A stretch of 64,000 nt of DNA from Burkholderiales bacterium (GCA_905339295.1 CAJPFI010000013.1:62001-126000); one strand, 5' to 3'. Positions 1-9,190 are shown, counted from the stretch's first letter. Notes: a model not told the origin generated them from the sequence alone. Program-made: numbers and translations.

Positions 1-654
1 GCGGAGCCGGCCAACCAGGCCGAGGCGTGGCTCGTCGAGACGGTGCGCCGGCTCGCGACGAAGGCGGGCATCGGCATGCCGGAGGTCGCGATCTACGAGG
101 GCGAGGCGAACGCGTTCGCCACCGGGGCGTTCAAGAATTCGGCGCTGGTCGCGGTCTCGACCGGGCTCCTGCAGTCGATGAACAAGGAAGAGGTCGAGGC
201 AGTGCTCGGCCACGAGGTCGCGCACATCGCCAACGGCGACATGGTGACGATGACGCTGATCCAGGGCGTCGTGAACACGTTCGTCGTGTTCCTGTCGCGC
301 ATCGTCGGCACGATCGTCGACCGCGCCGTGTTCAAGACCGATCGCGGCACCGGCCCGGGCTACTTCGTCACGGTGATGGTGTGCCAGATCGTGTTCGGGA
401 TCCTCGCGTCGATGATCGTCGCCTGGTTCTCGCGCCATCGCGAGTTCCGCGCCGACAGGGGCGCCGCCGCCTACCTCGGCAGCCCGACGCCGATGGTGAA
501 CGCGCTCCGCAGGCTGGGCGGGCTCGAGCCGGGGAAGCTGCCGCAGGCGATCCAGGCCTTCGGCATCACCGACAGGGCCGGTATCATGGCGCTGTTCTCG
601 ACGCACCCGCCGATCGAGCATCGCATCGCCGCGCTGCAGTCGCAGGCGGGCTGA
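1..654 (+). CDS. htpX: Membrane zinc metalloprotease HtpX (5' end missing)
   Basis: C-terminal 217 residues of HtpX, an inner-membrane M48 zinc endopeptidase that helps degrade misfolded membrane proteins. The reading frame is open from base 1, so the start lies upstream of the window. The zinc motif HEVAH is at about visible residue 71, followed by two hydrophobic segments (around [19 protein letters not shown] and a second after GPGYF), then REFRAD, which carries the third zinc ligand, as expected for the family. The end [13 protein letters not shown] is a typical HtpX C-terminus. HtpX is normally about 280-300 residues, so roughly a quarter is missing. Identity is secure; the product acts in the cytoplasmic membrane with its active site facing the cytoplasm. 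Confidence 0.95.
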   Translation, partial: AEPANQAEAWLVETVRRLATKAGIGMPEVAIYEGEANAFATGAFKNSALVAVSTGLLQSMNKEEVEAVLGHEVAHIANGDMVTMTLIQGVVNTFVVFLSRIVGTIVDRAVFKTDRGTGPGYFVTVMVCQIVFGILASMIVAWFSRHREFRADRGAAAYLGSPTPMVNALRRLGGLEPGKLPQAIQAFGITDRAGIMALFSTHPPIEHRIAALQSQAG

Positions 655-842
655 CCGACGCGACGGGCGCGACGCGGCCCGGGCGCAGCCGGACTTTTCG
701 CCGCGGATTCGCTGACGCCAAGGAGCGCGCGACGGATTCGGCGGGCACGTCCCGCCGCGCCGCGGGTGGCGCGCACGGAGGCGGGCGGGAACTCCCGTTG
801 CGTCGACCGGTCTGTCCTGCATCCTCTCACTGGAGTTCGCCG

Positions 843-1421
843 ATGATTTCCACCCTTGCTCTCCGGGCCGCGCTGACGGTCGCGGCGCTGGCCGTTTCGA
901 CCGCGTCACAGGCGCAGGCGCCGTCCGCCACCACCGAGCCCGCCCCGCCGGCGGCCACCGCGCCGGCCACCGCGGCCGCGCCCGCCGCGACGCCGCAGGC
1001 GGGCGCTCCGGGCGCAGGCGCGCCGGCCGCCGACGGCAAGGCGGCAAAGCGGGAACGCCGCGCCACGCGCGGCAACTTCATGCGCGCCAATCCGGATGCG
1101 ACGCCCGTGCTGCCCGGGCAGACGCCCAAGGGTGCCGGCAGGACCGCCGCCGCGGGCGCGGACACCCCGGGCGGGCAGGGGACGTCGCGACAGCGCGGTC
1201 GCGGCATGGCATGGGCCTTCGCCGAGCTGCAGTCGGACACGGAGAAGGCCGCCTACGTCGAGAAGGTAAGGGGCGTCAAGACCTACGCGGAGTGCATGTC
1301 GTTGCTCGACTCCACGAAGAAGGCGCTCGAGCCGCGCGCGAAGGCGCAGAACAAGACGATCAGCGTCGACGCGACCGAAATCTGCGAACGGCGCAAGCAG
1401 CGCGGCCGCATCACCGGCTGA
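843..1421 (+). CDS. Secreted Ala/Pro-rich hypothetical protein
   Basis: 192-residue protein of unknown function. ATG at 843 follows a weak ctggag ribosome site and opens a clear signal peptide (MISTLALRAALTVAALAVS, likely cut after SQAQA), so export to the periplasm is predicted. Residues about 28-65 are a low-complexity Ala/Pro/Thr linker, then a basic region (KAAKRERRATR), and a C-terminal globular part of about 70 residues with a pair of cysteines (YAECMS and ATEICERR) that could form a disulfide. No recognised domain. It lies 188 bases after htpX, probably as a separate unit. A much longer reading frame that is open upstream is rejected because codon bias and the signal peptide both favour 843. 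Confidence 0.7.
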   Translation: MISTLALRAALTVAALAVSTASQAQAPSATTEPAPPAATAPATAAAPAATPQAGAPGAGAPAADGKAAKRERRATRGNFMRANPDATPVLPGQTPKGAGRTAAAGADTPGGQGTSRQRGRGMAWAFAELQSDTEKAAYVEKVRGVKTYAECMSLLDSTKKALEPRAKAQNKTISVDATEICERRKQRGRITG

Positions 1422-1508
1422 CGCCGCGAACGGCGCCGCGCGCGCCGCGCCGGCCGGAGGGTGGCTGCAGCGAGCGGCGCCGCGCCGATCCCTTCGGCTG
1501 CGATGCAC

Positions 1509-1526
1509 CCGGGCGCTCGCGCCCGG
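1509..1526. other. GC-rich perfect hairpin
   Basis: An 8-bp perfect inverted repeat (CCGGGCGC, 2-nt loop, GCGCCCGG) lies between the convergent 843-1421 gene and the SWIB gene. A short A-run follows on the plus strand, so it is not a standard intrinsic terminator for the plus-strand gene; a T-run precedes rather than follows the stem on the minus strand. It may still slow polymerase between the convergent genes. Confidence 0.3.
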
Positions 1527-1616
1527 CAAAAAGCAACGGCCGACGGGCGCGATGACGAACCGCGCGCGCCGGCCGCTTCATCGCGCCGCGCGAGCGCGGC
1601 GCAACGGCAGGGCGAG

Positions 1617-2021
1617 TTACTTCAGGTGATTCGAGATGAGCTTGGTCATCTCGAACATCGACACCTGCGCCTTCTTGAAGATCTCCCTCAGCTTGGCGTC
1701 GGCGTTGATCATGCGCCGGTTGACCGCGTCCTGGAGCTTGTTCTTCTTGATGTATTCCCAGATCTTCTTGGTGACCTCGGTGCGCGGCAGCGGGCTGGCG
1801 CCGACGATCGCGGCAAGGGCCGCGGACGGCGTCAACGCCTTCATGAACGCGGCATTCGGCTTGCGCTTGCCGCCGGACTTCTTGGCGGCCTTCTTGGCGG
1901 GAGCTTTCCTGGCGGGGGCTTTCTTCGCGGGGGCCTTCTTCGCCGGGGCCTTCCTGGCGGCGGGCTTCTTCGCGGCGGGCTTCTTGGCAGCTTTCTTCGC
2001 AGCTTTCTTGGCAGTGGCCAT
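1617..2021 (-). CDS. SWIB/MDM2-domain protein with histone H1-like tail
   Basis: 134-residue predicted nucleoid or DNA-associated protein. Residues 1-50 form a lysine/alanine/proline tail built of near-repeats such as KKAPAKKAPARKAPAKKA, like eukaryotic H1 and bacterial H1-like proteins, and should bind DNA nonspecifically. Residues about 58-134 are a SWIB domain (KPNAAFMKALTPSAALAAIV, then KKIWEYIKKNKLQD and the C-terminal FEMTKLISNHL). In eukaryotes SWIB domains occur in chromatin remodellers; the bacterial role is not established. GGAAGG upstream of the ATG is a good ribosome site. A TATAGT -10 candidate lies about 95 bases upstream. H1-tailed SWIB proteins are known in Chlamydia and many betaproteobacteria. 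Confidence 0.9.
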   Translation of the reverse strand: MATAKKAAKKAAKKPAAKKPAARKAPAKKAPAKKAPARKAPAKKAAKKSGGKRKPNAAFMKALTPSAALAAIVGASPLPRTEVTKKIWEYIKKNKLQDAVNRRMINADAKLREIFKKAQVSMFEMTKLISNHLK

Positions 2022-2338
2022 GGTTATCCTTCCTGTCGATCGTGGGCGAGCGGACGATGCCGATCACGCTGAAGCGGCCCTCCTGTCATGGGTACCCCGC
2101 TCCATCGGCGGCGACTATACCGCATTTTCACAGGGCGCAACCGGCTTTTCATAGGGAAAAACCGCCCTCGCCCCGGGACTGCTGCGCGCGCGCGACGCCT
2201 CGAGACCGGCGACCCGACGTGGCGCCGCGCTTGTCCGCGCGAACCGACGGTGCAAGACTTGCCTTCGCCACGCGGGCATTCGACGGCGGCGCGCTTCGAC
2301 CTGCGCTCCGCGTCGCCCGCGCCCTCGCGGGGCACGCG
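2022..2338. other. Intergenic region holding the SWIB promoter area
   Basis: 317 bases without a convincing gene. It carries the presumed minus-strand promoter of the SWIB gene and a pair of direct 11-mers. The plus strand is open in the TraB frame but the translation before 2339 is not protein-like. Confidence 0.5.
2114..2140 (-). promoter_or_regulatory. Candidate promoter of the SWIB gene
   Basis: Read on the minus strand: TTGCGC (2140-2135), a 15-base spacer, then TATAGT (2119-2114). The -10 is strong; the -35 is weak and the spacing short. Two direct repeats TTTTCACAGGG (2125-2135) and TTTTCATAGGG (2146-2156), plus-strand reading, are 21 bases apart, two helical turns, and overlap the -35 side, so a regulator could bind there. 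Inferred from sequence only. Confidence 0.35.
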
Positions 2339-3517
2339 ATGCCAGGGCCACCTGTCGCACGAACGATCCCGCACCAGGACCGACCCTTCGGAGGCGGCGG
2401 CCGCGCGCGTGGCGCGCGGGCGGGGCCGCGCGCGGCGCATCCGGGAGCGGCCGCCTGCGCCGTCGCCGTGCTGCTCCTGTCGGCGAGCCCGTGGACCGCC
2501 GCGGGCCCGCTCTACCGGATCGAGCGCGCCGGGACGCCGCCGTCGTACCTCTACGGAACGCTGCACTCCGCCGACCCGAGGGTCGCGAGCCTCGGCGCGC
2601 CGGTGAAGGACGCGCTCGCGCAGACGCGCCGGCTGGCGCCGGAACTGGTGTTGTCCGAGCGCGACCTTCCCGGGTTTGTCGCCGGCGCGAGCTACGACGA
2701 CGCGCGGCGGCTCGCCGACCATTTCGACGCGGACACGATCGCCGCGATCCGCGCGGCGCTCGGCGCGCGCGCGCCGGACGACGCAACGTTCGCGCGGTTG
2801 AAACCGTGGGCGGTGATGCTGCTGCTCGCGCAACCGGTTGCCGGCGAGGCGCATCCGACGCTCGACTCGATGATCGTCGACGCCGCGCGCGGCCGCGGCA
2901 TGACGGTCGAAGGCCTCGAGATGCCCGAGGAGCAGGTCGCCTCGTTCGACGCGATCCCGGTCGACAGCCAGGTCGCGCTCGTTCGCTGGACGCTCGCGCG
3001 CCAGACTGCGCTCGCGGCCGACCACGAGGCGACGGTGCGGGCATTCGTCGATCGCGACCTGCCGCGCCTGCGGTCGCTCGCGCTCGACGCCGCGCGCGAC
3101 GACGCCACGATGCGCTCGCACCTCGCCGCGCTGCTGCGCCACCTGGTCGACGACCGCTCCGCGCTGATGGCGCACCGGCTGTTCCTGCCGCTCAGGGGCG
3201 GGCGCGTGTTCGTGTCGGTGGGTGCGCTGCACCTCGACGGGCCGCGCGGCCTCGTGGCGCTCCTGCGCGCGCAGGGCTACCGCGTGCGGCGCGTCTGGCG
3301 CGCCCGTGCGGCGCGCGGCGCGCGCGCCGATGATAGAATGAAGGCCGTCCGCGCCCGGCGACAGGCGCGAGCGCATCGATGGATTTCGCGACCCTCCGCA
3401 ACGACTACATGCGCGCGTCGCTCGACGTCGCCGACGTCGACCCCGACCCGTTCCGGCAGTTCGCGCGCTGGTTCGACGACGCCTACGCGTCCAAGGTCCC
3501 CGAAGTCAACGCGATGA
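2339..3517 (+). CDS. TraB/GumN family protein with overrun into pdxH
   Basis: Predicted exported TraB/GumN-family protein (PF01963). The family includes the eukaryotic Tiki proteases; bacterial function is unknown. A hydrophobic signal segment ([13 protein letters not shown]) precedes the mature start. The two conserved GxxH motifs are present, GTLH in [10 protein letters not shown] and GALH in [10 protein letters not shown], with the central [12 protein letters not shown] segment. The recognisable domain ends at VRRVW near base 3300, but the frame stays open to 3517 and overlaps pdxH by 139 bases. The tail is arginine/serine/threonine-rich and unlike a real domain. TGA-TAG stops in a neighbouring frame at 3331-3336 suggest a one- or two-base change in the GC repeat at about 3300-3328, natural or a sequencing error. 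The start is uncertain: ATG 2339 is chosen, but a GTG nearer the hydrophobic stretch is possible. Confidence 0.75.
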   Translation: MPGPPVARTIPHQDRPFGGGGRARGARAGPRAAHPGAAACAVAVLLLSASPWTAAGPLYRIERAGTPPSYLYGTLHSADPRVASLGAPVKDALAQTRRLAPELVLSERDLPGFVAGASYDDARRLADHFDADTIAAIRAALGARAPDDATFARLKPWAVMLLLAQPVAGEAHPTLDSMIVDAARGRGMTVEGLEMPEEQVASFDAIPVDSQVALVRWTLARQTALAADHEATVRAFVDRDLPRLRSLALDAARDDATMRSHLAALLRHLVDDRSALMAHRLFLPLRGGRVFVSVGALHLDGPRGLVALLRAQGYRVRRVWRARAARGARADDRMKAVRARRQARAHRWISRPSATTTCARRSTSPTSTPTRSGSSRAGSTTPTRPRSPKSTR

Positions 3518-4020
3518 CGCTCGCGACGGTCGGCGAAGACGGCCGCCCGTCCGCGCGCATCGTGCTCCTCAAGGGCGTCGACCCGCGCGGCTTCGCGTTC
3601 TACACGAATCGCAGCTCGCGCAAGGGGCGCGAGCTCGACGGCCATCCTCACGCGGCGTTGCTGTTCTTCTGGCCCGACCTCGAGCGGCAGGTGCGCATCG
3701 AGGGGACGGTCGAGCGCATCGTCGACGCGGACTGCGACGCGTACTTCGCGAAGCGCCCGCGTCTCGCGCAGGTGGGCGCCTGGGCGTCACCGCAGAGCGA
3801 ACCGATCCCCGACCGCCGCTGGCTCGAGCGCGCGTTCGAGGACGCCGACCGGCGCCACGCGGCGCTGGGCGAGGCGGTTCCGCGCCCCGCGCACTGGGGC
3901 GGCTACACGGTCGTTCCCTCGAGCTTCGAGTTCTGGCAGGGGCGCCCCTCGCGGCTCCACGATCGCATCGTCTACGGGCGCGAAGGCGACGGCTGGTCGG
4001 TCGGGCGGCTCGCTCCGTGA
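3379..4020 (+). CDS. pdxH: Pyridoxamine 5'-phosphate oxidase
   Basis: 213-residue cytosolic FMN flavoprotein that oxidises pyridoxamine or pyridoxine 5'-phosphate to pyridoxal 5'-phosphate, the last step of vitamin B6 supply. Visible family signatures are the N-terminal [16 protein letters not shown], the FMN-binding [20 protein letters not shown], the central [11 protein letters not shown], and the C-terminal [20 protein letters not shown] with RLHDRI. Length matches the family. The ATG at 3379 is the natural family start even though the upstream TraB frame overlaps it. The stop overlaps the GTG of the next gene by 4 bases, so the MFS gene is probably co-translated. Confidence 0.96.
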   Translation: MDFATLRNDYMRASLDVADVDPDPFRQFARWFDDAYASKVPEVNAMTLATVGEDGRPSARIVLLKGVDPRGFAFYTNRSSRKGRELDGHPHAALLFFWPDLERQVRIEGTVERIVDADCDAYFAKRPRLAQVGAWASPQSEPIPDRRWLERAFEDADRRHAALGEAVPRPAHWGGYTVVPSSFEFWQGRPSRLHDRIVYGREGDGWSVGRLAP

Positions 4021-5171
4021 CCGGCGCCGCGCGCGCGCGGCGCCGCGCCTTCGCGGCGCTCCTCGTCCTCGGCGTCCTCAACCACGCGGTCCTCACCGGC
4101 GCGCGCGTCGACGTGTCGCTCGACGCGCTCGCGCGCGGCGCGTCGCCGGCGACCGTCGGCGTGCTGATGGCGCTCTTCGCGCTGCTGCCGATGCTGTCGG
4201 CCGTCGCGATCGGGCGATTCTCCGATCGCGTCGGCGCGGGCACGCCGATGATCGCGGGCTCGGCCGGCCTCGCCGCGGCGACCGCGCTGCCGGCGGCCGT
4301 TCCCGGCTACCCGGCGCTGTTCGCCGCGGCGGCGCTCATCGGGTTCTCGTTCGCGATGTTCCAGGTCGCGTTGCAGCACGTCACCGGCGAGATGGGCGAG
4401 CCGCGAGAGCGCGCCCGGCGCTATTCGCAGCTCGCGCTCGCCTTCTCGGTCTCCGGCATCCTCGGGCCGCTCGCCGCCGGGTTCGGGATCGACTTCGCGG
4501 GGCACCGCGCGACATACGCGATCCTCGCGATCGTTCCGCTCGTCCCGCTCGCCGTCATGCTCGCGCGCCGCGTCCCGCTGCCGGCGCCGGTGGCGCGCGA
4601 GGTGGCGACCCCGCGCGGCATGTTCGACCTCGTGCGTCACCGGCCCCTTCGCCGCGTGTTCGCGATCAACGCGCTGTTCGCGCTCGGATGGGACCTGCAC
4701 ACGGTGTTCGTGCCGATCTTCGGCGCGCAGATCGGGCTCACGGCCAGCGAGATCGGCGGCGTGCTCGCGGCGTTCGCCGTCGCGACGCTGGCGGTGCGCG
4801 TCGTGATGCCGTGGGTCGTGACACGCGCGACCGAGACCCGGATCCTCGCCGGCGCGCTGTTCGTCTCGGCGGCGGCCTATGCCGCGTTCCCGTTCGCCAC
4901 CGGCGCGGCCGTGCTCGCCGCACTGTCCTTCGCGCTGGGCCTCGGCCTCGGCAGCGGCCAGCCGGTCGTGATGTCGCTCCTGTCGACGCGCGCGCCGCCG
5001 GGGCGGATGGGCGAGGCCGCGGGACTGCGCATGTCGCTCATCCAGTCGATGGCGGTCGCGGTGCCGCTCGCGTTCGGCACGCTCGGCGCGACGCTGGGTC
5101 TCCTGCCGGTGTTCTGGGGCGTGGGAGCGTGCCTTGCGACCGGCGGGGTCGCCGCGCGTCGCGGCGCGTAG
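4017..5171 (+). CDS. MFS transporter
   Basis: 384-residue inner-membrane major facilitator superfamily permease with about 12 hydrophobic segments. The cytoplasmic loop between helices 2 and 3 reads [11 protein letters not shown], matching the MFS motif GxxxDRxGRR. A second charged loop, [18 protein letters not shown], lies between helices 4 and 5. The GTG start sits in GTGA over the pdxH stop, indicating translational coupling, but no functional link with vitamin B6 is evident. Substrate cannot be told from sequence; drug or metabolite efflux is the default guess for this subfamily. Confidence 0.9.
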   Translation: MTGAARARRRAFAALLVLGVLNHAVLTGARVDVSLDALARGASPATVGVLMALFALLPMLSAVAIGRFSDRVGAGTPMIAGSAGLAAATALPAAVPGYPALFAAAALIGFSFAMFQVALQHVTGEMGEPRERARRYSQLALAFSVSGILGPLAAGFGIDFAGHRATYAILAIVPLVPLAVMLARRVPLPAPVAREVATPRGMFDLVRHRPLRRVFAINALFALGWDLHTVFVPIFGAQIGLTASEIGGVLAAFAVATLAVRVVMPWVVTRATETRILAGALFVSAAAYAAFPFATGAAVLAALSFALGLGLGSGQPVVMSLLSTRAPPGRMGEAAGLRMSLIQSMAVAVPLAFGTLGATLGLLPVFWGVGACLATGGVAARRGA

Positions 5172-5402
5172 CGTGAATCGCCCGGGGCGCGCCTGGCTCG
5201 CCCTCCCCGAGGGTTCGCACGGCCGGGGAGCCGCAGGACGCGATCCCCCGAAGGTGCCGGCGGCTTCGGGGCGGCCGCGTGACCGTGCCCGGGGCGCGCT
5301 TCGCTCGCTTGCATCCGAGGGGGGCGACCCCGGGGCAACCCTGCATTCGCCGGGCACCGGCACCGGTGGGCTCTCCCGAGGCGCGCGGGCCTCGCGAACG
5401 GC
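5172..5402. other. GC-rich convergent spacer
   Basis: Between the MFS gene and msrA, which converge. The text is low-complexity and resembles the degenerate ATPG/QPC-type intergenic filler of high-GC proteobacteria. No gene or clear terminator was recognised. Confidence 0.5.
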
Positions 5403-5963
5403 TCAACCCGCCGGCGAGCGGCGCTTCAGACGCTCGAGGAACTGCTTGCGGAATTTCGCGACCTTCGGCGCGACCACGCCCATGCAATACGGCTGCGCCG
5501 GATTGTTCGCGAAGTAGTCCTGATGGTAGACCTCGGCCGGCCAGAACGTCTGCGCCCCGGCGATCTCGGTGACGATCGGCGCTGGCCACAGGCGCGCGGC
5601 GTCGAGTTCGCGCACGAGGTCCTCGGCGATGCGCCGTTGCCCGGGCGTCTGCGCGAAGATCGCGGACCGGTACTGCGTGCCGACGTCGTGACCCTGACGG
5701 TCCTTCGTGGTCGGGTCGTGGATCGCGAAGAACACGCCGAGGAGGTCGCGGTAGCGAAGCACCGTCGGGTCGAACGTCACGCGCACGACCTCAGCGTGGC
5801 CGGTCTGGCCGCCGCACACAGCATCGTAGTCCGGCTGCGGGGTCGTGCCGCCCGCGTAGCCGGATTCGACGCCGGTCACGCCGTCCAGTTCGCGGAACAC
5901 CGCGTCGAGGCACCAGAAGCAGCCGCCGCCGAGCACGGCGATTTCCTGCGTCGAGGCATTCAT
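5403..5963 (-). CDS. msrA: Peptide methionine sulfoxide reductase MsrA
   Basis: 186-residue enzyme that reduces the S-epimer of methionine sulfoxide in proteins, using thioredoxin. The catalytic motif GGGCFWC is at residues 12-18 (nucleophile Cys15), followed by the conserved GVESGYAGG, PDYDAVCGGQTGHAEVV and TEIAGAQTFWPAEVYHQDY. A later cysteine in QPYCMGVVAPK is the likely resolving residue. Start ATG at 5963 gives the family N-terminus; an upstream extension of the frame is not conserved-looking. Stands alone between convergent and divergent neighbours, so it is probably transcribed by itself as part of oxidative damage repair. Confidence 0.97.
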   Translation of the reverse strand: MNASTQEIAVLGGGCFWCLDAVFRELDGVTGVESGYAGGTTPQPDYDAVCGGQTGHAEVVRVTFDPTVLRYRDLLGVFFAIHDPTTKDRQGHDVGTQYRSAIFAQTPGQRRIAEDLVRELDAARLWPAPIVTEIAGAQTFWPAEVYHQDYFANNPAQPYCMGVVAPKVAKFRKQFLERLKRRSPAG

Positions 5964-6160
5964 GTCGTTCTCCGGATCGAGGGGTTCATCGTACCGCGGC
6001 CGCGGCGCCTTCGGCGGGGGCGCGGGGCGGTGCACGGAGGTCGGACGAGCCTTCGTCGACCTTACGCCGGCACGGTTGCGGCGATAATGGCGCGTTCGCC
6101 GCTCTTCCAGCGCTCTCGCATGCCATCGCATCGCGCGGCCGCGGCCGGACGCGCCGGACC

Positions 6161-6976
6161 ATGACCGCCTTCCTGCAACGGGTCGCCGCCCGGCTCACGG
6201 GCGTCCGGATCTCGAGCACCGCGTCCAGCCTCGCGTTCACGACGCTGCTCGCGCTCGTGCCGCTCGCCACCGTGGCGATCGCCGTGGTCGCGCGCTTCCC
6301 GATCTTCGAGGAGGGGCTCGCGGCGCTCGAGCAGTGGCTCGTGCGCGTGCTGCTGCCCGGCGGCGGCACCGGGGTCGTGCGCGAGGCGATCAGGGGATTC
6401 GCCGAACAGGCGGCGCAGCTGACCGGCGTGACGCTCGCGTTCGTGGCGGTGGCCGCCTTCGTGCTCGTCGCGATGATCGAGGCGGAGATCAACCTGATCT
6501 TCGGCGTCCGGCGCGCGCGGCCGCTCGCGCGCCGCGTGCTCGTGTACGTGATCGGCGTGACGCTGGGGCCGCTTCTCGTCGGCGCGAGCCTGTCGGCAAC
6601 GACCTGGCTCATCGCCCGCTCGCTCGAGGCGGTGCCGTTGCACGAGTCGCTGGCGACGCTGGCGGGGCGGCCGCTGCCGTGGCTCATCGCCGCGATCGCG
6701 TTCACGCTGGTCTACAAGGTCGTGCCGTACTGTCCGGTGCGCTGGCGCCACGCGATCGCCGGCGGCGTGCTCGCCGCCGCCGGATTCGAGGCGGCGAAAT
6801 CGGGCTTCGCGTGGTACGTGTCGACCGCCTCGACGCACCGGCAGGTCTACGGGGCGCTGGCCGCGCTCCCGCTGTTCATGCTCTGGCTCTACCTGTGCTG
6901 GTTCATCGTGCTCGCGGGCGCCGCGGTCGTCTCGGCTCTGACACCCGGCACCCGGAGCGTGTCGGGCCGCTGGTGA
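6161..6976 (+). CDS. yihY: YihY/BrkB family inner-membrane protein
   Basis: 271-residue polytopic membrane protein of the YihY (UPF0761/BrkB) family, once misnamed ribonuclease BN. The N-terminus RISSTASSLAFTTLLALVPLATVAIA and the central FVLVAMIEAEINLIFGV and YKVVPYCPVRWRHAIAGGVLAA segments, plus the C-terminal LPLFMLWLYLCWFIVLAGA, are the family hallmarks; about six membrane helices are expected. Function is unproven, with envelope roles suggested. ATG 6161 lies closely after the divergent msrA upstream region. Ends 103 bases before the exbB-like gene and could be read with it. Confidence 0.93.
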   Translation: MTAFLQRVAARLTGVRISSTASSLAFTTLLALVPLATVAIAVVARFPIFEEGLAALEQWLVRVLLPGGGTGVVREAIRGFAEQAAQLTGVTLAFVAVAAFVLVAMIEAEINLIFGVRRARPLARRVLVYVIGVTLGPLLVGASLSATTWLIARSLEAVPLHESLATLAGRPLPWLIAAIAFTLVYKVVPYCPVRWRHAIAGGVLAAAGFEAAKSGFAWYVSTASTHRQVYGALAALPLFMLWLYLCWFIVLAGAAVVSALTPGTRSVSGRW

Positions 6977-7079
6977 CGCCGGTAGACGCACCGGCGCGGG
7001 GCGCCGCCTCGCCGCGCCTTGCCGAAACCCGGGCCAGAAGCTACAGTCGCGCGGACTTCGCAACGAGGAGAAACGCAAC

Positions 7080-7685
7080 GTGTGGTCGTTCATCCAGGCG
7101 GCCGGATGGCCCATCTGGCCGCTGCTCGCAGCGTCCGTGATCGCGCTTGCCCTCATCTTCGAGCGACTCTACTCGCTGCGGCAGAGCCTCGTGGCGCCGC
7201 CCGGACTGGTCGACCAGGTGCTCGCGGAGTACCGCCAGACGGGCGCGACGCCCGAGCTGCTCGCGAAGACCGCGCGCAGCGCGCCGCTCGGGCGGCTGCT
7301 CGCGGCCGGTCTCGCGAACGTCAGGAGCCCGCGGCCGGTGATGAAGGAGGCGATCGAGGAAGTCGGCCGCGTCGTGATCCACGAGCTCGAGCGATTCCTC
7401 ACCTCGCTGGGCACGATCGCGGCGATGGCGCCGCTGATGGGGCTGTTCGGCACCGTCGTCGGGATGATCGAGATCTTCGGCTCGCAGACGTCCACCGGCA
7501 GCAACCCGATCCAGCTCGCGCACGGCATCTCGATCGCGCTGTACAACACGGCGATGGGCATCGCCGTCGCGATCCCGGCGATGATCTTCTACCGCCACTT
7601 CCGCGCCAAGGTCGACGCGCTGATCGTCGAGATGGAGCTGCAGGCGACCAAGCTCGTCGACCTCGCGCACGGCGAGCGCGCGTGA
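7080..7685 (+). CDS. exbB: MotA/TolQ/ExbB proton channel family protein
   Basis: 201-residue inner-membrane protein forming the proton channel of an Exb/Tol energy-transducing complex that powers TonB-type outer-membrane transport. Three membrane segments are visible: WPIWPLLAASVIALALIFE near the N-terminus, then LGTIAAMAPLMGLFGTVVGM, and GISIALYNTAMGIAVAIPAMI. GLFGTVVGMI and the threonine-rich central helix are typical ExbB. The start is GTG at 7080, eight bases after AGGAGA, a strong ribosome site. The ExbD partner follows after 10 bases, so the two form one operon. No TonB gene is adjacent, so the partner TonB must be elsewhere. Confidence 0.93.
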   Translation: MWSFIQAAGWPIWPLLAASVIALALIFERLYSLRQSLVAPPGLVDQVLAEYRQTGATPELLAKTARSAPLGRLLAAGLANVRSPRPVMKEAIEEVGRVVIHELERFLTSLGTIAAMAPLMGLFGTVVGMIEIFGSQTSTGSNPIQLAHGISIALYNTAMGIAVAIPAMIFYRHFRAKVDALIVEMELQATKLVDLAHGERA

Positions 7686-7695
7686 GGGATCCGGC

Positions 7696-8121
7696 GTGAA
7701 CCTGCGCGGCCACCGCATGCGGGAGGATCCGGAGATCAACTTCATCCCGCTGATCGACGTGCTGCTCGTCATCCTGATCTTCCTGATGGTGACGACGACC
7801 TACCAGCGCTTCGCCGAGCTGCAGATCACGCTGCCCGAGGCGGACGCGGACCCGGCGCGGGAGCGTCCGCGCGAGATCAACGTCGGCATCGACTCGCAGG
7901 GCCGCTACGTGATCGACAGGACCGTGTTCACGTGGACCAACGCGGGGGCGCTCGCCGACGAGCTGCGGCGCGCGGCCGGCGGCGTGAAGGATCCGGTCAT
8001 CATCATCAGCGCCGATGCGAGCGCGACGCACCAGTCGGTCGTCAACGTGATGGAGGCGGCACGCCAGGCCGGCCTCGTGCACATCACGTTCGCGACGCAG
8101 ACCGCCGGCGCGGGGAAGTAG
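7696..8121 (+). CDS. exbD: ExbD/TolR family biopolymer transport protein
   Basis: 141-residue partner of the ExbB-like channel. A single N-terminal membrane helix NFIPLIDVLLVILIFLM carries the conserved proton-relaying aspartate (Asp21), and the rest is a periplasmic domain with the usual IDSQGRYVIDR and DPVIIISADASATHQSVVNVM stretches. GTG start at 7696, ten bases after the exbB stop. Length is normal. This exbB-exbD pair immediately before lpxK and kdsB is a frequent gene order in Betaproteobacteria. Confidence 0.94.
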   Translation: MNLRGHRMREDPEINFIPLIDVLLVILIFLMVTTTYQRFAELQITLPEADADPARERPREINVGIDSQGRYVIDRTVFTWTNAGALADELRRAAGGVKDPVIIISADASATHQSVVNVMEAARQAGLVHITFATQTAGAGK

Positions 8122-8152
8122 CCGGCGCCGGGCCGCGCGGCCGGTGCTCCGC

Positions 8153-9190
8153 ATGACGCTCGCCGACCGGCTCGTGGCCGCGTGGTACGCGCCGCGGATG
8201 ACGCCGCTCGCGGCGGCGCTCGCGCCGCTCTCCGCCGTGTTCGCCGCCGCGGTCGCGGCGCGGCGATCGCTCTATCGACTTCGGGTGCTGCGCAGCGTGC
8301 GCGTCCGCGCGCCGGTCGTCGTCGTCGGCAACGTCACCGTGGGCGGCGCGGGGAAGACGCCGCTCGCGATCGCGATCGCCGAGGCGCTCGCCTCGCGCGG
8401 CTGGCGTCCCGGCTTCGTCAGCCGCGGCCACGGGCGCACGACGGACGCGTCGCGGTTCGTCGCCCCCGGCGACGATCCCGCCGACGTGGGCGACGAGCCG
8501 CTGCTGCTCGCCGCCACGGGGCGTCCGGTGGCGGTGGGCCGCGACCGCGTCGACGCCGCGCGGATCCTGCTCGACGCCGAGCGCGGGTGCGATGTCGTCG
8601 TCGCCGACGACGGGCTGCAGCACTACGCGCTCGCGCGCGACGTCGAGATCGCCGCGATCGACGCCGCGCGGGGGCTCGGCAACGGATGGATGCTGCCCGC
8701 GGGGCCGCTGCGCGAGCCGCGCTCGCGACTGTCGGAGGTCGACGCAATCGTGCACCTGGTCGACGCCGGCGCGTGGCGCGTGACCGGGAACGCGCGCGAG
8801 ACGCTGATGGCGCACGAGCCGGTGCGCTGGCGCAACCTCGCGCGCCCGTCGGCGAGCGAGGATCCGGCGCGACTGCGGCCCGCGGCCGCGTGGGCGATCG
8901 CCGGGATCGCGCATCCGGCGCGCTTCTTCGCGCTCGTGCGCGCGCTCGGCATCGACGCGCGCACGCGCGCGTTCCCCGACCACCACCGCTTCGTCGCGGG
9001 CGACCTCGCGCTGCCCGGCGCGGACGCGATCCTGATGACCGCGAAGGACGCGGTAAAATGCGCCGCGTATGCCGACGAGCGCTGCTGGGCGCTCGACATC
9101 CGCGCGCGCATCGACCCCGCGCTCGTCGACCGCATCGAGGAGAAGCTCACGTGGACCCGAAACTGCTCGAGATCCTCGTCTGCCCCGTGA
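8153..9190 (+). CDS. lpxK: Tetraacyldisaccharide 4'-kinase LpxK
   Basis: 345-residue inner-membrane-associated kinase that phosphorylates the 4' position of the lipid A disaccharide precursor, giving lipid IVA. The Walker A GGAGKTP is at residues 64-70, preceded by [11 protein letters not shown], then [19 protein letters not shown] and [13 protein letters not shown], all typical of LpxK. The C-terminal [11 protein letters not shown] and [13 protein letters not shown] segments are also family marks. ATG 8153 is preferred over GTG 8144 because the family begins close to the WYAP motif. Its 3' end overlaps the Trm112 gene by 40 bases, so the two are translationally linked. Confidence 0.95.
   Translation: MTLADRLVAAWYAPRMTPLAAALAPLSAVFAAAVAARRSLYRLRVLRSVRVRAPVVVVGNVTVGGAGKTPLAIAIAEALASRGWRPGFVSRGHGRTTDASRFVAPGDDPADVGDEPLLLAATGRPVAVGRDRVDAARILLDAERGCDVVVADDGLQHYALARDVEIAAIDAARGLGNGWMLPAGPLREPRSRLSEVDAIVHLVDAGAWRVTGNARETLMAHEPVRWRNLARPSASEDPARLRPAAAWAIAGIAHPARFFALVRALGIDARTRAFPDHHRFVAGDLALPGADAILMTAKDAVKCAAYADERCWALDIRARIDPALVDRIEEKLTWTRNCSRSSSAP

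Noticed and set aside
1861-2021. CRISPR-like short repeats
   Set aside because: These are codons of the Lys/Ala/Pro tail of the SWIB protein, not spaced repeats with unique spacers.
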